Source: Alphaproteobacteria bacterium
GTDB lineage: Bacteria; Pseudomonadota; Alphaproteobacteria; DSM-16000; Inquilinaceae
Direction: 5' to 3'
Assembly: GCA_028284045.1 (NCBI GenBank)
Contig: JANQSN010000013.1
Span: 1-64,000 of the forward strand
Length of the DNA stretch: 64,000 bases
The first letter of the stretch is position 1. Each line of letters begins with the position of its first letter. The notes under the pieces were generated by a model. The model was not told where the DNA came from, made no database searches, and saw only the letters and a program-made list of their open reading frames with translations. Positions 1-8,604 of this stretch are shown here, in pieces. The position numbers and the translations under genes were made by a program.

Positions 1-1
1 C

Positions 2-82
2 GCCATCCGCGAAGCCATCGACGCCATCACATCAAACGACGCCAGAAGCTTCTTCACCGCATGCGGCTATGAACCGGAATAA
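2..82 (+). mobile_element. IS630-family transposase, C-terminal fragment (cut by window start)
   Basis: The open frame enters from the left edge and ends at TAA 80-82, giving 26 residues that finish in a SFFTACGYEPE-like tail. IS630-type DDE transposases often end with a short helix rich in Ala and Asp followed by FF..CGY, and this matches. Only the tail is visible, so catalytic residues and whether the element is intact cannot be judged. The next gene's stop lies 40 bases further on, so the right end of the element must lie within about 83-121, but no terminal repeat can be set without the left end. The family call rests on the tail alone. Confidence 0.5.
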
Positions 83-121
83 TGCGAATCCGCTCTAGAT
101 CGGGCGTCTTTCGGCAGCCTG

Positions 122-1120
122 TTAGAGAGCGCTGACGGGCTCGAACAGGGCCGGATCGAGGCGGAACTGCCAGCCGTCCACCCCCTCGGCCAGGTCCGCG
201 GCCGTGGCGGCGGCCGCCGCCGTCGCCCCGGGCGCGGTGCCCGCCGCGATGGCGACCCAGAGTGCGGCGGCCCCTTCGCCTACCTCGGCACCGGCCTCGA
301 CGATGGTGATCGACAGCCCGTCCTCGGTGACGAAACCCAGGCGGAAGGCGGTCTCGCCGTCGGGCACGGTGCCGGACCGAACGTCGAGCCAGGCGAGGCT
401 TTGCGGCAGGGCCGCCAGCGCTGCCGCGCCGTCGCCGTCGATCGCGGCACCGTCGGCCTCGAACGCGGCGTCCCCGCGGTCGCGGTCCAGCCGGACGGGC
501 AGCCGCCCCGGCCGCTCCACGACGATGCGGCGCACCCGGTCCGGTGCCAGGTCGATCGGCGTGCGGTCGAACCAGTCCAGCGGATCGCGCGGCACCGCCG
601 GGATACCGGCAGCCCGCCATGCCCGCGCCTCGAACACCCGGCGGACATAGACCGACGGCTCGACCGCTGCCGCCGGCCGGCCGCCGATCAGCAGCCGGCC
701 GAGCGGGGCGGCGTCCGCTGCCTCGATGTCGACCCGCAAGGCCCGGCTGTCGGGATCGGTGATGTCGGCGACACCGAGCCGCGGGTAGCGCGCCGGCCGG
801 GCGGTCATCGGTGCCACCAGGCGCAACCCCGCCAGCCCGTCCAACGCCGCCGCGACGCGCCGCGGGTCGGCCGGAAAACCGTCCCGCTCCCGCCAGGTCC
901 AGCCGCCCTCGGCGGCGCGGTCGAGGGTCAGGGCGAAACCGGCGCCGGCGATCACGATACGTGTCGCCGCGTCCGGCGCGGCCGCCAAGGCCGGCAGCGC
1001 CGGGGTGCCGACCTGCGCCCGCTCCGGCGCATCGCGCGGCGCATGCACCGCCAGCGCCGCCAAGACCGCCAGCGCGGTCACCGCCGCCAAGGCCAGCAGG
1101 CGGCGCCCGGGCCCGCTCAT
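122..1120 (-). CDS. DUF4340 domain-containing protein
   Basis: 332 residues. There is one N-terminal membrane anchor or signal segment (about residues 7-27), then a periplasm-facing body with repeated beta motifs of the type 'W.W.ERDGFPAD..RV...L..L..L' typical of DUF4340. The start ATG overlaps the stop of the upstream GldG-like gene in an ATGA arrangement, so the two are translationally coupled. DUF4340 genes usually sit last in GldF/GldG-type ABC operons, as here, and the molecular role is unknown. It is the last gene of a four-gene minus-strand operon and ends about 40 bases from an IS630 transposase tail. Confidence 0.85.
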   Translation of the reverse strand: MSGPGRRLLALAAVTALAVLAALAVHAPRDAPERAQVGTPALPALAAAPDAATRIVIAGAGFALTLDRAAEGGWTWRERDGFPADPRRVAAALDGLAGLRLVAPMTARPARYPRLGVADITDPDSRALRVDIEAADAAPLGRLLIGGRPAAAVEPSVYVRRVFEARAWRAAGIPAVPRDPLDWFDRTPIDLAPDRVRRIVVERPGRLPVRLDRDRGDAAFEADGAAIDGDGAAALAALPQSLAWLDVRSGTVPDGETAFRLGFVTEDGLSITIVEAGAEVGEGAAALWVAIAAGTAPGATAAAAATAADLAEGVDGWQFRLDPALFEPVSAL

Positions 1121-2988
1121 GGCGCGCCGGCCCGCCAGCGGCGCAGCACCGCGCCGCCGGCCAGCGCCAGCAGCAGCACCGCCGCCGGCAGCCCCACGAC
1201 ATGACCGAAGCGCACCCAGAAGGCCAGGTCCTCCCCTTCCCGGCGCAGCGCATGCTGCACGCCACGCAGCTCCCGGCGGATGTCGACCAGCCGGCGCCGC
1301 AAATCGGCGAGCGCCGCCGCTTCCGCCGAAGCCGGGTCGGCGGAAGCGGCGCTATCGGCTGCAAGCTGGGCGGCGAGCGCCTCTTCCGCCGTCGCCAGCT
1401 CCGTCAGCAAGCGGGCCTCCGCCGCCCGGGTCTCCGCGTCGATCCGCTGGCTCAGCGCCGCCAAACGCTCAAGCGGCCGCGGGGTTTCCGCCCGACCGCG
1501 CAGGGGCGCCAGGTTGACCGCACCGCGCAGCGCTTCCACGGCATTGACCAGGAAGGCATCGTTGTTGGCGAAGGCGGTGGCGGTCGGCTGACCGTCGACC
1601 TCTGCCACCGCCGCCCACAGCGTGTCGGCCAGCAGGTCGGTATCGGCCACGACAACAATGTCGAGGTCGGTTCGGCTCGCCGCCAGATGCGCCGCGGCCC
1701 CGGCAGCCCCGTCGGGGGGACCGTCGGGAAAGGCACTGACCGCCGGCCCGGTCAGCCGGGCGGCCAGCGTCACCGGCGCCTCGGCGGCCCCAAACCGGTC
1801 GGGCAGGGTGCGCACATCGGTCTCCGCCCGGATCGCGTCCACCGGCACCGTGCCGCCTTCCGCCGTGGTGCGTATCAGCGGCGTCAGGCGCGGGGCCGCC
1901 GGGCCGTCCACCGGGACCGCCGTCAGCGACCCGGCGGTTGCCAGGTTGACGCGGTCGAGCGCGCTGGTGATGGCGTCCGCCTCGGCCATCCCATCGCGCC
2001 CCAGCGACAGCCAGACGATGTTGTCGGCGCGGGCGCCCTGGGGGCCGTCCTGGACCAGCGGCACCGCCCGGCTGGGGTCGGCCGCCACGGCGCCCGGCGC
2101 CAGCGCCACACCCCAGGCGGCGGCGAACGGGCCGAGATCGCTGTTGTTGGGCGCGAAGCGCTCGGCGGCCGGGCGGTGGCGGCGCTCCACCTCCGAATAG
2201 GGATCGACGAAGACGATCGCCCGGCCGCCGTCCAGGAGGAACTGGTCGACGGCGTAGAGGGTGGCCGGCGCCAGGCCGCGCGGCTGCACCAGCAGGAGAA
2301 CGTCGATCGCCGGATCGATGGTCCCGGTATCGGGAGCGATGGGCGCGATGTCGAAGAATTCCGCCAGCCGCTGGACGATCAGCCAGGGGCCGCCGTCTGG
2401 GCCGAACAATTCCAGACGGCCCAGCACGCCGACGCGCGGCCGCTCCGGCACCGCCAGCGCGGCGACCAGCGCCGTCAGGTCGTATTCCAGGGCGCCCGCC
2501 TCCTGCGGGCGGAACAGCGGCACGACCGCCCGGTCGTCAACGCTGTTGTGGGCCACCAGCCCGAGATAGGCGCTGTCGCCGCCGGCCCGCGGTACCGCCA
2601 CCAGCCCCGCCGCCAAGGCGCGGTCCTCCGCCGGGCTGAACGGCGCAGGATCGACGACGCTGAGGCGGATCATCCCACCGGCGGCCACGACATACTCGCC
2701 GATCAGCTCCCCCACCCGGTCGACGAAGGGGCCGAGTGCCGGCTGATCGCGCACCAGATCGGCGGAGCGGTAGAGTGTCAGGTCGATCGGCTCGTCCAGC
2801 GTCGCCAGCACGGCGCGGGTCGCCGGGGCCAGGGTGTAGCGCTTCTCTTCCGTCAGATCGATGCGCCAGCCGGCGGGCAGCGCCAGGATCAGCAGATTGG
2901 CGGCGACGAACAGCACGGTCGCCAGCCCGGCCGCCGGCCAAACCGACGCCGCCAGCCGCGCCAGCGTGCGGCCCCCTCGGCCCCTCAT
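1117..2988 (-). CDS. GldG-like ABC transporter auxiliary (substrate-binding-like) protein
   Basis: 623 residues. An N-terminal membrane helix (about 15-37) is followed by the 'DLTEEKRYTLAPATRAVL' segment characteristic of GldG-family proteins, a long periplasmic ABC_transp_aux-type domain, and a C-terminal helix (about 590-615) with a basic end. In Flavobacterium GldF/GldG work with GldA in gliding; in proteobacteria the same set is an uncharacterised ABC exporter-like system. ATG 2988 was chosen because it begins the GldG motif region. An in-frame GTG at 2997 would overlap the permease stop. It sits between the permease and the DUF4340 gene, and both junctions are within a few bases. Confidence 0.85.
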   Translation of the reverse strand: MRGRGGRTLARLAASVWPAAGLATVLFVAANLLILALPAGWRIDLTEEKRYTLAPATRAVLATLDEPIDLTLYRSADLVRDQPALGPFVDRVGELIGEYVVAAGGMIRLSVVDPAPFSPAEDRALAAGLVAVPRAGGDSAYLGLVAHNSVDDRAVVPLFRPQEAGALEYDLTALVAALAVPERPRVGVLGRLELFGPDGGPWLIVQRLAEFFDIAPIAPDTGTIDPAIDVLLLVQPRGLAPATLYAVDQFLLDGGRAIVFVDPYSEVERRHRPAAERFAPNNSDLGPFAAAWGVALAPGAVAADPSRAVPLVQDGPQGARADNIVWLSLGRDGMAEADAITSALDRVNLATAGSLTAVPVDGPAAPRLTPLIRTTAEGGTVPVDAIRAETDVRTLPDRFGAAEAPVTLAARLTGPAVSAFPDGPPDGAAGAAAHLAASRTDLDIVVVADTDLLADTLWAAVAEVDGQPTATAFANNDAFLVNAVEALRGAVNLAPLRGRAETPRPLERLAALSQRIDAETRAAEARLLTELATAEEALAAQLAADSAASADPASAEAAALADLRRRLVDIRRELRGVQHALRREGEDLAFWVRFGHVVGLPAAVLLLALAGGAVLRRWRAGAP

Positions 2989-2993
2989 CGCCG

Positions 2994-3833
2994 TCACCGG
3001 TGGGCCGTCCGCGCGACCAGGAGGCCGGCAAGCGACAGGAAATAGACGATGACGCTGATCAGGAAGAGCCCGTCGCGCGGGTCGACGACGCCGCGGACCA
3101 TGGCGGCGAACCGCGCCTCCAGCGAGAACCAGCCGAGCAGGGTGACCAGCCGGTCCGGCACCCAGGGCGCGATCAGACCGACCACCGGGGTCGACCCCGG
3201 TGCCGTCAGGGCCAGCGCCACGGCGAAGGCGGCGATGAAGGCGATGACCTGGCTGCGCGTCGCCGCGCTCGCCGCCGTGCCGATCGCCAGATAGGCGCCG
3301 GCCAGAAGCAGGCTGGCGAGATAGCCGGCGGCGATCACCCCGTGGTCGGGGTCGCCCAGCCAGGCGACGGTCAGCCACAGCGGCACGGTCAGCGCCAGCG
3401 CCACGGCCGCCATCAGCCAGGCCGCCAGGAACTTGCCGATAACCGCGCGGGCCGGGCCGATCGGCAGGGTCAGCAGCAGCTCGATGGTGCCGACGCGCCG
3501 GTCCTCCGCCCACAGCCGCATGGCGAAGGCCGGCGCCAGCCAGAGATAGAGCCAGGGATGGAAGCGGAAGAACGGCTCCAGATCGGCGCGCCCACGCTCG
3601 AAGAAGCGGCCAAGCTCGAAGGTGGCGACGGCGCTGGCCAGCAGGAACACCACGATGAAGACGGCAGCGAGCGGCGTGGCCAGGTAGCTCGCCAGTTCCC
3701 GCCCCACCACCGCGCCGATCGGCCGCGCCCAGGCGCGCAACGCCACCGCGGCCCGGCCGATCCGCGCGCCCGGGCCCGCCGCGGCAACCGGCCGGCGGCT
3801 GTAGCGCGTCTTGCGGCGCGCCGGGGCGCTCAT
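2994..3833 (-). CDS. ABC transporter permease (GldF-like, ABC-2 type)
   Basis: 279 residues with about six hydrophobic segments. The first follows a basic cytoplasmic N-terminus (RR/KTR-rich). Between segments one and two is 'RLWAEDRRVGTIELLLTLP', the cytoplasmic coupling motif (E.+.GT.E.LL..P) found in ABC-2 permeases that act with GldG. It probably forms the membrane channel partner of the ATPase encoded just upstream; the ATPase stop and this ATG share four bases. The substrate is unknown. The call to the GldF type rests on the coupling motif and on the adjacent GldG-like and DUF4340 genes. Confidence 0.87.
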   Translation of the reverse strand: MSAPARRKTRYSRRPVAAAGPGARIGRAAVALRAWARPIGAVVGRELASYLATPLAAVFIVVFLLASAVATFELGRFFERGRADLEPFFRFHPWLYLWLAPAFAMRLWAEDRRVGTIELLLTLPIGPARAVIGKFLAAWLMAAVALALTVPLWLTVAWLGDPDHGVIAAGYLASLLLAGAYLAIGTAASAATRSQVIAFIAAFAVALALTAPGSTPVVGLIAPWVPDRLVTLLGWFSLEARFAAMVRGVVDPRDGLFLISVIVYFLSLAGLLVARTAHR

Positions 3834-4633
3834 GCGCCCGACCGATGGCGCCGGCCGGGCGCCGGCCCACCGGCCCCGGTCAGCGCCAGGAAGGCGGCCT
3901 CAAGCGAGCCGCCGCCGACCCGCGCGGCCAGCACCTCCGGCCGGTCGTCGGCGACCAGCCGGCCCGCGGCCAGCACGACGACGCGGTCGCACACCGCGGT
4001 GACCTCGTCCAACGCATGGGTCGACACGATGACCGCCTTGTCGTCCGCCAGGCCGCGAATCGTCCGGCGCACGAGCTGCCGCTGGGCGGGGTCCAGGCCG
4101 TCGGTGGGCTCGTCCAGGATCAGGGCCGGCGGGTCGTGCACCAAGGCGGCGGCCAGGGCGACACGCCGCCGGTAGCCCTTCGACAGGGTGTCGATGCGCT
4201 GGCGCCGCACGGCGTCCAGGCCGGTTAGCGCCACCGCGCCGTCAAGCCGGCGCCGCCGGGCCGCCCCGGTCAGGCCATGCGCCGCGGCGACGAAGCGCAA
4301 CAGCCCCTCCGGCGTCATCTCGCCCCAGGCGGGCGCCCCCTCCGGCAGATAGCCGAGCCGGGCCTGCGCCGCCACCGGCCGCTCCACCACATCGATGCCG
4401 GCGATCGCCGCCCGCCCGGCGCTGGGCGGCAGGAAGCCCGCCACCATGCGCATCGCCGTCGTCTTGCCGGCGCCATTGGGCCCGACCAGACCGACCACCT
4501 CGCCGCGGCCGACGGAGAAGCTGACATCGTCGACGGCCAGCCGGTCGCCGAAGCGGCGGGTCAGGCCCGCCAGGCTGATCAGCGGCGGCTCGGCGTCCGG
4601 CGGCGCCGACGCGATGCGCTGGGAACTCGTCAT
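3830..4633 (-). CDS. ABC transporter ATP-binding protein (GldA-like)
   Basis: 267 residues. All nucleotide-binding motifs are visible: Walker A GPNGAGKTT, signature LSKGYRRRVALA, Walker B ALILDEPTDGLDP and the switch His in VSTHALDE. It energises the permease/GldG pair encoded downstream. ATG 4633 was chosen because it lies about 25 codons before the first conserved strand (ISLAGLTRRFG). Longer in-frame starts would run into the divergent cyclase gene beginning at 4764. It is the first gene of the operon, so the promoter should lie in the 130-base divergent gap 4634-4763. I see no clear -10/-35 pair there. Confidence 0.9.
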   Translation of the reverse strand: MTSSQRIASAPPDAEPPLISLAGLTRRFGDRLAVDDVSFSVGRGEVVGLVGPNGAGKTTAMRMVAGFLPPSAGRAAIAGIDVVERPVAAQARLGYLPEGAPAWGEMTPEGLLRFVAAAHGLTGAARRRRLDGAVALTGLDAVRRQRIDTLSKGYRRRVALAAALVHDPPALILDEPTDGLDPAQRQLVRRTIRGLADDKAVIVSTHALDEVTAVCDRVVVLAAGRLVADDRPEVLAARVGGGSLEAAFLALTGAGGPAPGRRHRSGA

Positions 4634-4763
4634 GCGCCGGCCATCGACTTCGATCACGCTCCGCCAAGGGCGCCCGCGACAACGCCGTCCCTTTGCGGCA
4701 CCATCGCCCTCGTGCGCCCGCCCTGGCAAGCGCCGGCCTGGGCAACCGCAAACGGACGGTCGG

Positions 4764-6500
4764 ATGATCCACCGCCTCAGGCTGGCCAGCGGCCTCATCC
4801 TCCTGGTCTTCGTCGCCGGCCATCTGATCAACCATGCCGCCGGCATCGTCTCGCTCGACGCGATGAATGCCGGCCTGAAATGGACGATCGCCCCCTGGCG
4901 TACCGTGCCGGGGCTGATCCTGCTGGCCGGTGCCTTGGCGGTGCATCTGGCGGCGGCGCTGTGGCAGCTCTACCGCCGCCGCAGCCTGAAGATGCCGGCC
5001 TGGGAGGCGGCGCAGATCCTTCTGGGCTTGGCGATCCCCCTTCTGCTGATCGATCACGTCACGGGCACCCGCGTCGCGGCGGATCTCTACGGGGTGCGCA
5101 CGGACTACGACCTGGTGCTGGCCCACTATTGGGTCTTCGAGCCGGGCGAGCGGGTCGGCCAGATGGTCCTGGTCCTGGTCGCCTGGGGCCACGCCATGGC
5201 CGGCCTGCACTACTGGCTTCGGTTGAAGCGCGGCTATGCCGCCGCGGTCCCGTGGCTGTTCGCCGTGGCGGTCGCCCTGCCGGCGCTGGCGATCGCCGGG
5301 TTCGTCGCCGCCGGCGCGGCGCTGGCCCGGGCGGTTGCAGCGGATCCCGGTCTCGCCCAGGTGATCTTGGACCGCGCGCGCGTCGACCAGGCGGGACCGG
5401 CGCTGGCCACGGTGACGGACGCCGCGACGGCGGGCTACCTGGCGCTGATCGGCCTGGTCGTCGTGGCGCGCATCGCCCGCGGCGTCCTCGACGCGCGGCG
5501 CCGGCGGCCCCAGGTGCATCTGCCGGACGGCCGCACGGCGCCGATCGAACCCGGCGCCAGCGTGCTGGAGGCGCTGCGCCGCGCCGGCGTGCCGCACGCC
5601 GCGGTGTGCGGCGGCCGCGGCCGCTGCTCGACCTGCCGCATCCTGGTCCGCCAGGGGGCCGACGCGCTGGCGCCGCCCGCGGCCCGCGAGGCGCGGGTGC
5701 TGGCGCGCATCGGCGCGCCGGCGGCAGTGCGGCTGGCCTGCCAGGTCGCGCCCACCGCCGACCTCGCCATCCAGCCGCTGCTGCCGCCCGGCGTGCACGC
5801 CCGCGCGGGCGCCGCGCGCCTCGACATGCGCCTCGGTGAGGAGCGCGAGGTGGCGGTACTGTTCGCCGACCTGCGCGGCTTCACCCGCCTTGCCGAACGG
5901 CGCCTGCCCTTCGACGTGGTGTTTTTGTTGAACCGCTGGATGGAAGAGATGGGGCGCGCCGTGGAAGGGTCCGGCGGCCGCATCGACAAGTTCATCGGCG
6001 ACGGCCTGATGGCGCTGTTCGGGGTGCAGCGCGGGGCACCGGACGGCTGCCGGCGGGCGCTCGACGCGACCGCCGCGATGGGCCGCGGGCTGGCGCGGCT
6101 GAACGACGCCCTGGCCGGCGAGCTGCCCGAGCCCTTGCGCATGGGCGTGGGCGTGCATGTCGGCCCGGTGGTGGTGGGCGAGATCGGCTATGGCGAGAGC
6201 CGCGGCCTGACCGCCATCGGCGATGCCGTCAACCTGGCGAGCCGGCTGGAGCAGGCGACGAAGGACCACGGCGTGGAAGCGGTCGTTTCGCTGGCGGTGT
6301 TCGAGCAGGCGGGCCGGCCGGCGCCCGCAACGGCCGCGACGCTGCACGAGATCACCGTGCGCGGCCGCCAAGGCGCCCTGGCGATCGCCGCCGTCGCCCG
6401 CGCCGCCGACCTGGCCGACCCCGGCGGCGCCGTCAGTGAAACGCCGGGAACCGCCGTTCCGCCGACAGGCCGAGCAGCCGCGCCGACAACGCCGCCATGA
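4764..6500 (+). CDS. membrane-ferredoxin-class III adenylate cyclase fusion
   Basis: 578 residues in three parts. Residues 1-245 hold five or six membrane helices with many His residues in or near them (H20, H24, H61, H98, H143, H149), resembling a b-type haem anchor of the succinate dehydrogenase cytochrome kind. Residues 250-340 are a 2Fe-2S ferredoxin domain with Cys282, Cys288, Cys291 and Cys326 (C-x5-C-x2-C...C). Residues 362-500 are a class III cyclase with metal ligands D369 and D413, purine-selecting K409, and transition-state N490 and R494. All are intact, so it is probably active and makes cAMP. The layout implies redox control of second-messenger output. Its 3' end overlaps the convergent acyltransferase gene by 68 bases. 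Confidence 0.88.
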   Translation: MIHRLRLASGLILLVFVAGHLINHAAGIVSLDAMNAGLKWTIAPWRTVPGLILLAGALAVHLAAALWQLYRRRSLKMPAWEAAQILLGLAIPLLLIDHVTGTRVAADLYGVRTDYDLVLAHYWVFEPGERVGQMVLVLVAWGHAMAGLHYWLRLKRGYAAAVPWLFAVAVALPALAIAGFVAAGAALARAVAADPGLAQVILDRARVDQAGPALATVTDAATAGYLALIGLVVVARIARGVLDARRRRPQVHLPDGRTAPIEPGASVLEALRRAGVPHAAVCGGRGRCSTCRILVRQGADALAPPAAREARVLARIGAPAAVRLACQVAPTADLAIQPLLPPGVHARAGAARLDMRLGEEREVAVLFADLRGFTRLAERRLPFDVVFLLNRWMEEMGRAVEGSGGRIDKFIGDGLMALFGVQRGAPDGCRRALDATAAMGRGLARLNDALAGELPEPLRMGVGVHVGPVVVGEIGYGESRGLTAIGDAVNLASRLEQATKDHGVEAVVSLAVFEQAGRPAPATAATLHEITVRGRQGALAIAAVARAADLADPGGAVSETPGTAVPPTGRAAAPTTPP

Positions 6501-7086
6501 AGGCGTCGGGCGACCCGGCGCGCGGCACCGGCTCCCCGATCATCATGTCGCAGAAGAAGGGCACCGGCAGCCAGTCGCCCTTGGGCAGGATGCGCCCGAA
6601 CCCGTGCAGGAAGATCGGGATGATCGGCACCTCGGGATAGCGTTCCGCCAGATAGCCGACCCCCTTCTTCATCGCCGACATCCGTTCCGGCTCGCCGCGC
6701 GTGCCTTCGGGGAAGAGGATCAGGATGTCGCCGCGGTCCAGGGCCTGATAGATCGGCGTGAACGGATCCTCGCCGCGGCCGCGCGAGGCGCCGCGCCGGA
6801 TCAGCAGGATGCCCAGCACATTGCGCGAGAACCAGCCGAAGAAGCCCTTGGAGAAGTAATCTTCAGCCGCGACCGGACGGATCCGGCCGAGCCGGCCCAA
6901 CGGGAACAGCGCCATCAGCGCCAGGGTGTCGGCATGGCTGTTGTGATTGGCCACCAGGATCGCCGGCCCTTCCTCCGGCAGCCGCTCGCGGTGGCGCACA
7001 TTGATGCCGAAGGCGAGCAGCAACAGCGGGTAGACGAACCCGATGAAGAAGGCATAGCGCAAGGCAACCAGCGCGATCCGTCTCAT
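6433..7086 (-). CDS. PlsC-like 1-acylglycerol-3-phosphate O-acyltransferase
   Basis: 217 residues with one N-terminal membrane segment (about 5-25). The acyltransferase motifs are NHNSHAD (the H-x4-D catalytic pair), FPEGTRGE (glycerol-phosphate binding) and a later PIIPI strand. The family moves an acyl group to lysophosphatidic acid or a related lipid at the inner membrane. It lies downstream of a CdsA-like gene on the same strand, separated by 182 bases that carry a palindromic repeat. Together they would carry out consecutive steps of phospholipid synthesis (lyso-PA to PA to CDP-diacylglycerol). A specialised lipid is possible if housekeeping plsC and cdsA exist elsewhere. Confidence 0.85.
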   Translation of the reverse strand: MRRIALVALRYAFFIGFVYPLLLLAFGINVRHRERLPEEGPAILVANHNSHADTLALMALFPLGRLGRIRPVAAEDYFSKGFFGWFSRNVLGILLIRRGASRGRGEDPFTPIYQALDRGDILILFPEGTRGEPERMSAMKKGVGYLAERYPEVPIIPIFLHGFGRILPKGDWLPVPFFCDMMIGEPVPRAGSPDAFMAALSARLLGLSAERRFPAFH

Positions 7087-7133
7087 TCTGCCTCTTGCCC
7101 TTCCTAGCCCCGAGCGTTCGTCGAGGCTCGGGA

Positions 7134-7245
7134 ATCCCTCCCCCTTGATGGGGGAGGGTCAGGGAGGGGGTGATGTCGACGCATATCACGCTCCGCCCAC
7201 TAGACCACTCCCACCCAACCCTCCCCCACCAAGGGGGAGGGCTTC
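7134..7245. repeat. palindromic repeat locus A (two inverted copies)
   Basis: The copies lie at about 7134-7175 and 7206-7245. Each has a core hairpin of CCCTCCCCC, a short loop around TTGATG or CACCAA, and GGGGGAGGG, followed on its inner side by a G-rich or C-rich arm (GGGGGTGATG versus CACTCCCACCC). The two copies face each other, so the locus can also fold as one long stem with a 30-base loop. The same unit occurs at 46501-46694 and 52574-52735. Here it lies between the cdsA-like stop and the plsC-like start, with both genes on the minus strand. Confidence 0.85.
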
Positions 7246-7268
7246 AACCGGATGCGTCGCGACCCCCC

Positions 7269-8219
7269 CTACTGCGCCGTCAGGCTGGCCCAGGACACCA
7301 CCAGCAGAAATGCCGGCGCGGTGAAGGTCAGCCGGTCGATGCGGAACAGCAGCGCACCATGGCCGGGCAGCAGGCTGCCGCTGTCCTGCAGCGCGAGATC
7401 GCGGCGGATCGCCGCGACCACGGCATCGCCGACCGCCCCGGTCAGCCCGACCAATGCCCCGGCCGTCGCCGCCGTCGCCCGATCGAGCCCGGCCAGCCAT
7501 GGCCCCACCGCGCCGGCCAGGACGAAGCAGGCGACCAAACCCAGGACCCCGGCCGCCCAGGCGGCGGGACCCGACGGCTCCCGCCCGTGCCGCGCCGCGC
7601 GGCGCGTCGTGACGATCAGCGCGACCGCCCGCGCCAGCTCCCCCAACAGCACCAGCAGCACCAGCAGCAAGAGCAACCCCGCCCCCTGGGCGCGGTCGGC
7701 CGCCACCGGCTCCACCAGCACCGCCGCCGCCGTGCCGAGCCCGTAGATGGCGGTCATCAAACCCCAGTGCAACGTGCCGGCGGCGCGCACGAAACCGGGC
7801 GTGTCGCCATGGCCGATCATCGCCGCCGGCAACAGCAGCAGCATCAACAACGGCACGAACAGCACGGTGGCCAGCAGCAGCCCCTGGCCGATCAGCACGA
7901 ACTGCACCGGGATCGCCAGATAGGTCCAGAACAGGACCCGCCGGTCGGCGCGGCGCAGCGGGATCAGCGAGAAGAACTCCTTCAACGCCAAGAAACTCAA
8001 GATCGCCAGATAGACCAGTGCCCAGTCGCGGGCAAGCAGCAAGGCCGCGGCGAACAGCGTGATCATCAGGAAGCCGGCGCGCAGACCCCGCGTCAGCCGC
8101 GCGCCGATGCGCGGCCGGCGCCAGCGCAACAGCCCCGCCGCGACCAACGAGGCCGCCAGCAGCAAGGCATAGGTCGCCGCCAGGGCCCAGGCGACATCGA
8201 CGGATGGCAGGGTGATCAC
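7269..8219 (-). CDS. phosphatidate cytidylyltransferase (CdsA-like)
   Basis: 316 residues, eight or nine membrane helices, very Leu/Ala rich. The C-terminal half has the CDP-diglyceride synthase signature in slightly altered form: GD....IRRD...[11 protein letters not shown] (where the family usually has KR....KD....PGHGG) followed by DRLTF. The reaction is CTP plus phosphatidate to CDP-diacylglycerol. The start is uncertain. GTG 8219 gives a first helix directly; a longer ATG start at 8363 would add 48 mostly Gly/Arg/Pro residues encoded by a 12-base tandem repeat and was rejected. The paired PlsC-like gene follows downstream. Confidence 0.82.
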   Translation of the reverse strand: MITLPSVDVAWALAATYALLLAASLVAAGLLRWRRPRIGARLTRGLRAGFLMITLFAAALLLARDWALVYLAILSFLALKEFFSLIPLRRADRRVLFWTYLAIPVQFVLIGQGLLLATVLFVPLLMLLLLPAAMIGHGDTPGFVRAAGTLHWGLMTAIYGLGTAAAVLVEPVAADRAQGAGLLLLLVLLVLLGELARAVALIVTTRRAARHGREPSGPAAWAAGVLGLVACFVLAGAVGPWLAGLDRATAATAGALVGLTGAVGDAVVAAIRRDLALQDSGSLLPGHGALLFRIDRLTFTAPAFLLVVSWASLTAQ

Positions 8220-8298
8220 GGATGCGCGGAGCCTCGGGGGGCGGCGGGGGCAAGGGGCGGGTCCGGCCGCTATCGAGCCGGCGGGCGGAGACGGCGAG

Positions 8299-8333
8299 CC
8301 ACGCCGCCCGCCACGCCGCCCGCCACACCGCCC
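8299..8333. repeat. 12-base tandem repeat, about 2.9 copies
   Basis: The unit CCACGCCGCCCG is present at 8299-8310 and 8311-8322, and a third, altered copy (CCACACCGCCC) is at 8323-8333. It lies upstream of the cdsA-like gene and outside any accepted coding region. Probably slippage in a GC-rich tract. Confidence 0.8.
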
Positions 8334-8441
8334 ATTGAAACCGGCCGCCCCACCCTGGGGCAAGCCCCCGTCCCAGGTGGCGGCGTTTGGCTGTTATGCA
8401 ACCGCCGGGCAGCGGCGACGTGAAATCGGTTGCGGAAGCGG

Positions 8442-8470
8442 TTGGCACGTCCGTCCGGCATGGATAAGGT
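8442..8470 (+). promoter_or_regulatory. possible sigma70-type promoter for trpBA-accD-folC
   Basis: TTGGCA at 8442-8447 is followed after 17 bases by TAAGGT at 8465-8470, within a locally less GC-rich patch. The distance to the trpB start is about 135 bases. This is pattern reading only; the -10 is a weak match. Confidence 0.3.
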
Positions 8471-8604
8471 GCCGGCCCATCGTGGGTGGCCGATGCGCCG
8501 AACCGGCCTCTCGGCAACCGGCCCGGACGCGAGGGAACGATCCGCCGCGGATCCCCTTGGCGCTGCCCCCGATCGAGACCGTCCAACAATCGGAGCAGGC
8601 TTTC

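Larger units (their letters stand above)
8220..8604. other. 385-base divergent intergenic region (cdsA-like / trpB)
   Basis: No convincing gene was found on either strand. It contains a 12-base GC-rich tandem repeat (8299-8333), a possible promoter for trpB (8442-8470), and the trpB ribosome-binding site (GGAG near 8592). No Trp-rich leader peptide or terminator/antiterminator pair typical of trp attenuation was seen. In many alphaproteobacteria trpF directly precedes trpB; it is absent here. Confidence 0.6.

Noticed and set aside
811-3045. Long plus-strand open frame (744 codons) over the GldG-like gene
   Set aside because: Composition is Arg/Gly/Pro/Gln-rich without motifs, as expected from the complement of a GC-rich gene. 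The minus-strand frame has clear GldG and DUF4340 features.
4242-6371. Long minus-strand frame (709 codons) over the cyclase
   Set aside because: It is the complement of the cyclase coding strand, rich in His/Gln/Arg with no domain. The plus strand has complete catalytic motifs.
7134-7245. Paired repeats considered as a short CRISPR array
   Set aside because: The copies are inverted, not direct; only two per locus; each is itself a hairpin; no cas genes nearby.
8220-8604. trp attenuator before trpB
   Set aside because: No short Trp-rich leader peptide and no alternative stem pair followed by a T-run were found.
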